Shown one piece after another: positions 57,746-64,000 of a stretch of 64,000 bases of DNA. The stretch's first letter is position 1; the number at the start of each line of letters is the position of its first letter. A model generated the notes under the pieces. It was not told the origin of the DNA, made no database searches, and saw only the letters and a program-made list of their open reading frames with translations. The stretch covers positions 124,001 to 188,000 of the forward strand of contig NSJX01000033.1 in the NCBI GenBank assembly GCA_002286715.1. The letters run 5' to 3'. This DNA is from Dentipellis sp. KUC8613 (taxonomy: Eukaryota; Basidiomycota; Agaricomycetes; Russulales; Hericiaceae). The position numbers and the translations under genes were made by a program.

Positions 57746-57984
57746 TGTGTGGGATGGTAGACTTTGAACTGAACTGAATAGCACTGTGTCGTGTATCATA
57801 ACCATCTGTCGCCTGCAATGTTTTCGTGCTTTCACTCGTATGGGGACGATCGTATGTTGTCAAGAAATCGTTCATATAATGGCAGAGAGCGACGGACGAC
57901 AGCTAACAGGCAAAGCAGGATGTATCAGATTGCAAGGTATTCACAGTCGCGAAACAGTATGGACAAGATAACAGCAAAGAAGAC

Positions 57985-58890
57985 TCAAGTACGCAACCAC
58001 GCCGTCTTCGCGATCTTCTTAAGCCTTTTCTGTTCTTTGAATCGTTCCTGGAACAGAAGGTGGGTCAGTCTCCGTAGGCAAACACTCCGACGGCAGCATC
58101 CCGAGCGCGATAACGCCACAGAGAGTACCCAAAAGCCAGAACGCGGACTCACCAAGTCTTTCTTCGTCGGCCTCTTCCTCTTCTTCCCATTCTGCTCCTC
58201 CTCCTCCTTGCGTGCCTCGACCTCCTTCTCCCACGCGCCCACATCGAAATACACCTCGCTCATGCGCTTCGCACGCTCGTACTCCGACAGGTGCGTCGGA
58301 TCGCGGCCGTCGGGCTTCGCAAACGCACCCGTGCGCGCGTTGAACTTCGCCGAGTACGCGTACGCCCCCGACGGGCCCGCTTGACCCGCTAGGGACGGAT
58401 CGAGATACGCAAGCGACGGGTCGATGCCCTGCGCAGCCGCGGCCTCCTGCAGCGCATACATCGACGCGATGGCAGGCGGCGCAGCGCCCGCTGGTGTCTG
58501 CGCACTAGAGGCATCTGCGGGCGAGGCAGATGACGACGACGGGCCGGCGGTGGGCTGGAGCGGGTTCTCCCAGGTCGTCTGCTGTGTCGCGGCGTTGAAG
58601 AAGTAGTACGCGTTGTGAGAAGGCGACCAGATGGCCTGCCAGTCGCCGGCGGTGAGGGAGCCTGCGGTGGGAGCAGGCGATGTGGAGGACGAAGCGACGG
58701 GGGCGGCATCGGACGCAGTAGACTGCTCTGGCGAGGCCTTGGGGGACGCAGACGCCGAGTCCTCGCGCTCGTCGTCAGCTTCGACTACGGGAGCAGGCGC
58801 GGCGGGTGTTTCCGGAGCCTTCTCGGCGTTGGCTGCGACGGCGCCGGCGTCGGGAGACGGGCTGGGGCTTTTGCTCGCTGCGGGAGACAT
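57985..58890 (-). CDS. WW-domain protein
   Basis: Two exons, 58153-58890 and 57985-58047, give 266 aa. After ~80 low-complexity Ala/Pro/Ser/Glu residues there is one WW domain with both tryptophans and the aromatic pair (WQAIWSPSHNAYYFFNAATQ then QTTWENPLQP); WW domains bind proline-rich ligands. The middle is Ala/Ser/Gly-rich with YAYSAKFNARTGAFAKPDGR. The C-terminus is basic and helical (KKRKRPTKKDL, ERFKEQKRLKKIAKTAWLR), likely nuclear. No catalytic domain. Start 58890 leaves 191 bp to the divergent stress-protein gene; in-frame 59031 is an alternative that would shorten the shared promoter to about 50 bp. The partner is unknown; a splicing or transcription adaptor is plausible. Confidence 0.85.
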   Translation of the reverse strand: MSPAASKSPSPSPDAGAVAANAEKAPETPAAPAPVVEADDEREDSASASPKASPEQSTASDAAPVASSSTSPAPTAGSLTAGDWQAIWSPSHNAYYFFNAATQQTTWENPLQPTAGPSSSSASPADASSAQTPAGAAPPAIASMYALQEAAAAQGIDPSLAYLDPSLAGQAGPSGAYAYSAKFNARTGAFAKPDGRDPTHLSEYERAKRMSEVYFDVGAWEKEVEARKEEEEQNGKKRKRPTKKDLVSPRSGFWVLSVALSRSGCCRRSVCLRRLTHLLFQERFKEQKRLKKIAKTAWLRT

Positions 58891-59081
58891 TGAAGACGGA
58901 GGAGAGGGCGACGCGGTGGCTGTGCCCGAGCGGCGATTCCAAGTCCGCACGCCATTTCGGGACGGCGGCGGGTGGCGGTACGGAATCACGCTCTGCTCTT
59001 TCCTCGACATCGACAACAACGACCACGACACCGACGGCGGCCTTCATTCGCAGCATCCACAGAAGAAACATAGCGCGCAAT

Positions 59082-60120
59082 ATGAGCGAGTCTACCAGCC
59101 CGTACATGTCCACCACTGGGCTCCCGCTGCGCTCGGCGATGAAGCACAGCGCTTCGTCGTCGCGCCCCGGCACGCCTAACCTGCTGTCGCCGCCTACCTC
59201 GCCGGCCATGCGCAGCTCGCCTCTCCTCGCGCCCCAGATCGCACTCGGATACTCGCCTGGCTCCTCCATGACGCCCTCGTCGTCCCAGCTCACCGCTGTC
59301 CCCATCAGCCCCTCCCCATCCAGTCTTCATCTCAGCGCCTACCCCACTTCCTCCCCTACGCACTCAACCATCACCCCACCCAATGCGGCGCAGGGCTACA
59401 CACCGAAGGTGTCTTTCGACACGTTTGAGAACCCGGCTGCGTCGATGTTCTCGTTCACCCTACAGACCAAGTCGGATGGCTATGCCCGCACGCGACATAC
59501 GCGTGTGTATCTGTGCGCAACCAGCTCGGACGAAAGTGGTCGCCAAGCGCTCGAGTGGGCGATCGAGAATCTTGTGCAGGATGGCGACGAGCTCATCATC
59601 TTCCGCGGAATCGACCAGGAGGACCTCGGTATGTGCTGATGCCGAACTGGCCCATTATTATGCCTCGAGGCTGATTCACGTGTTTTTGCAGAGAAAGACC
59701 ACGACGTCGTTCGCGACGATGCTCGGGATCTCATGCGACGCGTCCAGGAGAGATGCATAGACATCGATCCGGATCGCAAGGTACGCTTTATATCATCGTT
59801 TATGCGCAGTCATAGTGTTGACGGTGTTCCTGTAGCTATCTATCATCGTCGAATTCATCGCTGGCAAAGTCGTTACCACCATCGACCGGCTTATCGCCCT
59901 ATACCGCCCCGACTCCATCGTAGTAGGAACGCGGGGCATCCGCGGTATGAAGCACGCATGGGGTGCCGCGTTTGGTGCACCCGGCATGGGCAGTGTATCA
60001 AAGTACTGCCTCAGCCATTCGCCTGTTCCTATCATCGTCGTGCGGCCAGAGAGCAAGGTACGCAAGACGATGGAGAAGCGCAAAGCGGATCCCAAGCGCG
60101 GTCAGCACTTCGGGGAGTGA
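59082..60120 (+). CDS. universal stress protein (UspA domain) with long N-terminal extension
   Basis: Three exons, 59082-59628, 59692-59780 and 59836-60120, give 306 aa. Residues 1-130 are Ser/Pro/Thr-rich and disordered, with many SP/TP sites. The Usp domain begins HTRVYLCATSSDESGRQALE, continues with AIENLVQDGDELIIFRG, and ends with the nucleotide-binding loop region VVGTRGIRGMKHAWGAAFGA then GSVSKYCLSHSPVPIIVVRP, the G-x2-G-x9-G-[S/T]-type signature of ATP-binding members. The stop at 60118-60120 overlaps a strong GTGAGT donor. Splicing from it to an acceptor near 60194 would replace the last residue with a tail ending at about 60245. Divergent from the WW gene. Its role in fungi is not well defined. 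Confidence 0.9.
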
Positions 60121-61229
60121 GTAGCTTTCGCCCGTACTATTATCTGTGGTTACCCTTTACTGATACTATCGCGTAAAGACGTTATCGCATGCAGGCATTG
60201 AACAACATCCACTCGGTCCCAATTACATCCACGCAAACGCGTTAACAAATCTCAGATTCATTTTTTCCTCGTATCGGTTTCCACGCGTTGTACGCCTTCG
60301 GCTCGGTACCATATTCCAACATACTCGCTCTCTACTCTCCTCCTATATTCTGGGTTCTCGGTCGCCGTCATTCTCTATAATTATCTAGCTATTCAACTCC
60401 CATCTGCTGGCACGCACTCGCTCTCCTTAATCCACTCCACACCATCCGCCTCTGCCTCTGCCACTATCGTACTTAGACTGTATCCTTATGTCGATGTCGA
60501 TTCTCCTCCCCACGGACTCCTCTCACCTCGCTCCCTCGCGCAATTTGTCTTCGTCGAATTGTTTGCCCTTCCGATGTACAACTTCACGGACGTTTTTTCT
60601 CATCTACCTATCAACTAGCCGGTCTCGACGATCTGGCATCTTGCGTTTATCTTTCGACTCTGAGCAGCCGGATTGCAGGTTTCAGTCCATTGGGCCTGGC
60701 GTTGACGTCACTCCCCGTGGGGCAGTGTTATGCGTTGAACCTTGGGCGGAGGTGAGTCGGATGTGCATCTGAGACCTGACCGGATGGGCACGCGAGCATG
60801 AGCGGGAGGGCGGAAGTAAACCAGGCTTGGTCTAGTCCTGCATCCCTCCCGCCCCACGGGGCAGACAACGTGGCTCGTATCCCGTGGTCAGTATGGAACC
60901 ACGATCTAGGCGCGCAATGGAATTCGTACCGCACTGCATACTCAAAGTACGCTCCACAATCAATGCAGTGCCGACAGTCATTCAACAGCGCGCTCCGGAT
61001 CCTGAATCACATATCCGTCCGTTCCGCTCTCCCTAAGACACCCGCTGCACCCGCGCCCCTCTCCAGAATATAACATGTACGCCTGTCCTCCCTCGTCCCC
61101 TCTCTGCTGAGTCACGCCTCGCCTCCACAGCTACCATTTCGCCTGTCAATCCGCATACAGCAGTCGACAGTTGACAGTCGTCCCATCCCCACCTCCTTCA
61201 GCGGACCCCACCATCTCATATACCCCATC
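60121..61229. other. 1.1 kb intergenic region
   Basis: 3' flank of the stress-protein gene and upstream region of the next gene. Pyrimidine-rich at 60250-60660. The plus-strand frame at 60488-60772 shows no domain, so it is not called. Confidence 0.45.
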
Positions 61230-61841
61230 GTGGCTACAGCCAAAACGACATCCATGCCGACCTTCCAGCCCACGTACACCCCGCCCGGGGACTGCGTCGT
61301 CATCCTCCGCGCCGTCCCGCGCTACCTCTGGGCGTGCCCCGAATATCCTCGTCCCAGGCCCCCACCCACAACCAGCCCGAAATCATCCCAGCGCCCACGC
61401 CCGCAAATCAAAGGCGGATGCGCGCAGGCGATCTGGCACGCGAGTTCGACGCCCTCGTGGCGGGGGCGCGAGGAGCAGAAGCAGAGGCAGCAGGTGCCGA
61501 CGGTCGACGTGCCCGCGCCGGTCGTGGAGCCGGTGCCGTTCTCGGTCCAGGCGGCGCAGCGGGTGCAGGCGCATGCGCATTCGCATCGTGAGTGGTTCAG
61601 CAGGCTGCTTGGGCGGCGTGTGGGGTGGAGCAGGAGCTGATGGGCGTTTGCGTCAGTGTCGAATGTCGCGAGTGAGGGTCTGGGGGAGGAGGCGCGGGAG
61701 GATGGGGGCGCGATGGTGGACGGGTCGTGTCGTGCTGAGGCGTCTGGGATGGTCATGGATGTAAAGTTGGATGAGGATGATGTGTGGTCGTCGGATATGG
61801 CGGCGGATATGCTTCAGGTGGGGGGAGGTACAAGGAGGTAG
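61230..61841 (+). CDS. hypothetical protein
   Basis: Two exons, 61230-61587 and 61657-61841, joined by a 69 bp GTGAGT...CAG intron in frame, give 180 aa. The N-terminus (MATAKTTSMPTFQPTYTPPG) is followed by a hydrophobic VVILRAVPRYLWACPEYP segment, a Pro/Arg/Gln-rich middle (PTVDVPAPVVEPVPFSVQAA) and an acidic end (MVMDVKLDEDDVWSSDMAAD). There is no known domain. The case for a gene is the splice-consistent frame and the acidic Trp-containing C-terminus, where other frames are Arg-rich noise. It could also be part of a longer protein with an unrecognised first exon. Confidence 0.5.
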
Positions 61842-62367
61842 CAGTGGGTTGGGTTGGACATTCATGGACCTGTATTCCTCTGGTTTCTGTGAACCCCATC
61901 TATCGCTCTTGCTTTCAAGTTGTATTCACCATTCATTCGTCATTCTATAATATGCTGTATACCTCAGTACGAACTTACGCGCGAGGGTGGTATGTCCAAG
62001 CATCGTGCAATACGTCATGACGTCAGCATGTTTACGCTGGCCGCGAAGCGGTTCTACGGAAACAAATTGAAATAACAATCCTGTCCTCATCCTCCGCGAC
62101 GTCGCGCCGTGCGCAGTCTATCCAATCTCACGAATTTGCTGCGGACGAAAGTCAAAGACGTTCAACGAGACTCGGGTCTAGCTTCCGTCCAGCTCGTTCT
62201 CTGAGAACCAGGGTTTCAGGCTGTGCACTGTGTCAAGCAGCTGGCAGGTAACCGTAACGCTGACGTTTGTCTCGGGCGCTCAAATCTCTCAAACCCAAAG
62301 CTTGCGTCGGGTTTTCTACCCTGCGACCCTACAGTTCTGGCCTTCACCCTGGGCCACTGACGCACTT
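61842..62367. other. intergenic, upstream of the UstYa-like gene
   Basis: No feature recognised. The open frame of the next gene extends upstream to about 62230 without an ATG, so a missed 5' exon is possible here. Confidence 0.45.
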
Positions 62368-63132
62368 ATGGCCAGGATTGATGGCTTCGTGCTGTCTCCA
62401 CGGACGATGGTCATATCCAGCGCTGTCCTGTTGCTATCGTCGGCCATAATGCAGCTGCTCACAGCGTGGTCCTTGTTGCGCGCGCAAGGAAGCCGCAGCG
62501 CGATTCCTCCCAACCGGAGCAAGGTAGATATTGAAATGTCTCCGACTGCGCGCGAATACAGTGCGTGTATACCGTCTTCACGCGTTTTCTCCCTCTAACA
62601 TCCCACACCGCGCCCAGCCTGGCTGGGCACAGACCACCCCACCACGCTCCCTCTCGACCTCCCCACCGTCGCACTCACGCTCGAAAACTCGCACCACTAC
62701 GCGCTCAACAGCAGCACCGCCGCCGCCGCCTTCCACTCGCTCTACCCCGCCGGCTCGCTCGGCTTCCTCCGCCTCGGGCCACACGACCGCTTCTTCGGGC
62801 TCGCGATGTACCACCAGCTGCACTGCGTCGACTCGCTGCGGCGCGCGATCCTCGGCCTCGCGCCGCACGGGGAGACGCGGCTCGGCAAGATGGGCAAGGA
62901 GGGCTGGCAGGAGGACCATGTCGGGCATTGTCTGAATTATCTAAGGCAGTCGATTTTGTGTGCGGCGGATTTGACGCTCGAGCCGGAGGTCGTGGAGGGC
63001 GAGATGGATGCGGAGGAGGGGCTGGGCGTGACGCATGTGTGTAAAGACTGGAGTGCGGTGAGGGGCTTTGCGGAGAGGAATTATGAGGAGTGGGTGGGGA
63101 GGACGGCGAAGAAGGCGAAAGGGCGTAGATGA
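62368..63132 (+). CDS. UstYa/DUF3328-family oxidase-like protein
   Basis: Two exons, 62368-62560 and 62618-63132, give 235 aa. One N-terminal membrane segment (TMVISSAVLLLSSAIMQLLT, about residues 14-36) is followed by a domain with the two HxxHC motifs that define the family: MYHQLHCVDSLRRAI and DHVGHCLNYLRQSILCAADL. Members with these motifs (UstYa/Yb, CctO) catalyse oxidative cyclisation or hydroxylation in fungal peptide pathways such as ustiloxin. Other conserved bits are GTDHP near the domain start and VTHVCKDW near the end. No neighbouring peptide precursor or second UstY is seen in the window. The start at 62368 is the first ATG before the membrane segment; the frame is open further upstream. 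Confidence 0.88.
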
Positions 63133-63309
63133 TAGGTGAGAATCTACATTTTGGCCTGGAGATGTGTCGTTTATGATGCTTTATCAGTGCGGAGGGTGGC
63201 CCTGAGACCTATGTCGGGGGGTTTGCGTTATTACTCGAGTCAGTCTTGGCGAGTCTCTCACCATGAAGCTTTTCGAGCGAACCCACGCACGATGCAATCG
63301 CTATTCTTG

Positions 63310-63700
63310 GGCTATCTCACCGGCGGATGGATGGCGGCCACACGCATCAATGATGCGGTCCCGTCGAGTGGCAGTGGGTTCCTTGAGGTTGCTCCCATAG
63401 CGTTTGGTCCAATTGAATGTATGGTCAAAATTGGCGAGGAAGCCGAAGAACATATTGAGAGGTGTGTTCCATGGGGTTTGGGGGTAACTCTGCTGGAATG
63501 GAGTGAGCCCTTCCAGGGGGTCTGCTCACTTGAATTGCGCTTGCCCCCACTAGGATAACGTATGAGCTACCGCGCCGTTTCGGCGAGATATGGGTTGATA
63601 ATGACCGTTCACCGATCTCCATAGACTGTTGGGTAAGTGCCCACGTCTTCACAGGATCCGGAATACGATTGCCTTGTGAGTCCAGCTCGAGGAATCATAG
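63310..63700 (-). pseudogene. decayed WYYD-family copy, subtype C
   Basis: Read on the minus strand, LELDSQGNRIPDPVKTW and TQQSMEIGER (exon 1) are followed by the Trp of exon 2, then a DPLEGLTPF-like stretch, WNTPLNMFFGF and a KRYGSNLKEPTATRRDRI-like stretch. These match C1 and C2 in order, but stops and indels interrupt them. The 3' half with the ELGI...WYYD end is missing. The exon 1 Lys is replaced, so the donor is doubtful. A relic. Confidence 0.8.
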
Positions 63701-64000
63701 TGCACCCTGACCCAGCACATATCGTTACCACCCAGATGGCAAGGAAAAGCTGTCGTTTGAGACGTTCTCATCTTACGTACCTGAGTCGCTCGTCGGATGT
63801 GCGCTAAAGCAGGTGGTGTTGGAAGCGGGAGACATGCTGTCGTTCAGGGTAGACCGAGCAGCGTCGGTCGAATATGAACTACGTGCCGGTCGCAATGTGC
63901 CGCGCTGCTTCATCTGTCGCTGTACATCAATGTTCCTTTTACAAAAGGCTGTCGAACCACATCTGAATCTGCGTACGGCTACGAATGAAGATATAAGGTC
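63701..64000. other. unassigned right edge
   Basis: No gene recognised in the last 300 bases; a gene entering from the right cannot be excluded. Confidence 0.4.

Noticed and set aside
1..64000. CRISPR arrays, rRNA genes, bacterial-type operons or insertion sequences
   Set aside because: None seen; the sequence is eukaryotic with spliced genes throughout.

Overview
The window is genomic DNA from a filamentous basidiomycete, most likely an agaricomycete (possibly Polyporales; the genus cannot be fixed from sequence alone). The evidence is short 48-70 bp GT-AG introns in nearly every gene, a GC-rich coding bias, a NACHT-WD40 NLR, basidiomycete-type housekeeping proteins (GWT1, CSN1, NOP53, a Gpt2/Sct1-type acyltransferase, an AMSH-type deubiquitinase, a mitochondrial calcium uniporter) and decayed dispersed repeats. 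All exon boundaries below were derived by hand from splice signals and checked for reading-frame closure unless an entry says otherwise.

Layout. 0-14 kb: a diverged non-coding repeat lies at the left edge and again, inverted, at 12.4-13.9 kb. Between the copies are an uncharacterised agaricomycete protein, one member of a small-protein family, an AMSH/Sst2 deubiquitinase and a glycerol-3-phosphate acyltransferase. 14-32.5 kb: an accessory region dominated by one uncharacterised family of ~190 aa, two-exon proteins ending in a P-P/K-x-W-Y-x-D motif. Eight loci lie here, almost all on the minus strand, mixed with decayed copies of a membrane-anchored protein gene. At 24.0-32.5 kb a block of about 4 kb is present twice; each block carries two family members around a plus-strand gene whose product has a PD-(D/E)XK nuclease-like signature. 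33-40 kb: GWT1, a mitochondrial calcium uniporter and a DHA2-type MFS transporter. 40.5-45.3 kb: a 1,505 aa coiled-coil/NACHT/WD40 NLR. 45.3-49 kb: a gene graveyard with relics of the small-protein family and of the MFS transporter, followed by an intact family member nearly identical to the one at 4 kb. 49.5-60 kb: gene-dense core with an FHA-domain protein, NOP53, CSN1, a WW-domain protein and a universal stress protein. 60-64 kb: a hypothetical protein, a UstYa-like oxidase and a further decayed family member.

The most novel element is the small-protein family (twelve loci, nine apparently intact) with a conserved phase-0 intron, subtype-specific upstream elements and repeated linkage to the PD-(D/E)XK-like gene. 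The arrangement resembles a lineage-specific, rapidly duplicating accessory gene set. No biochemical function can be assigned from sequence. The core genes around it (protein turnover, ribosome assembly, GPI and lipid synthesis, calcium uptake) are unrelated housekeeping functions.
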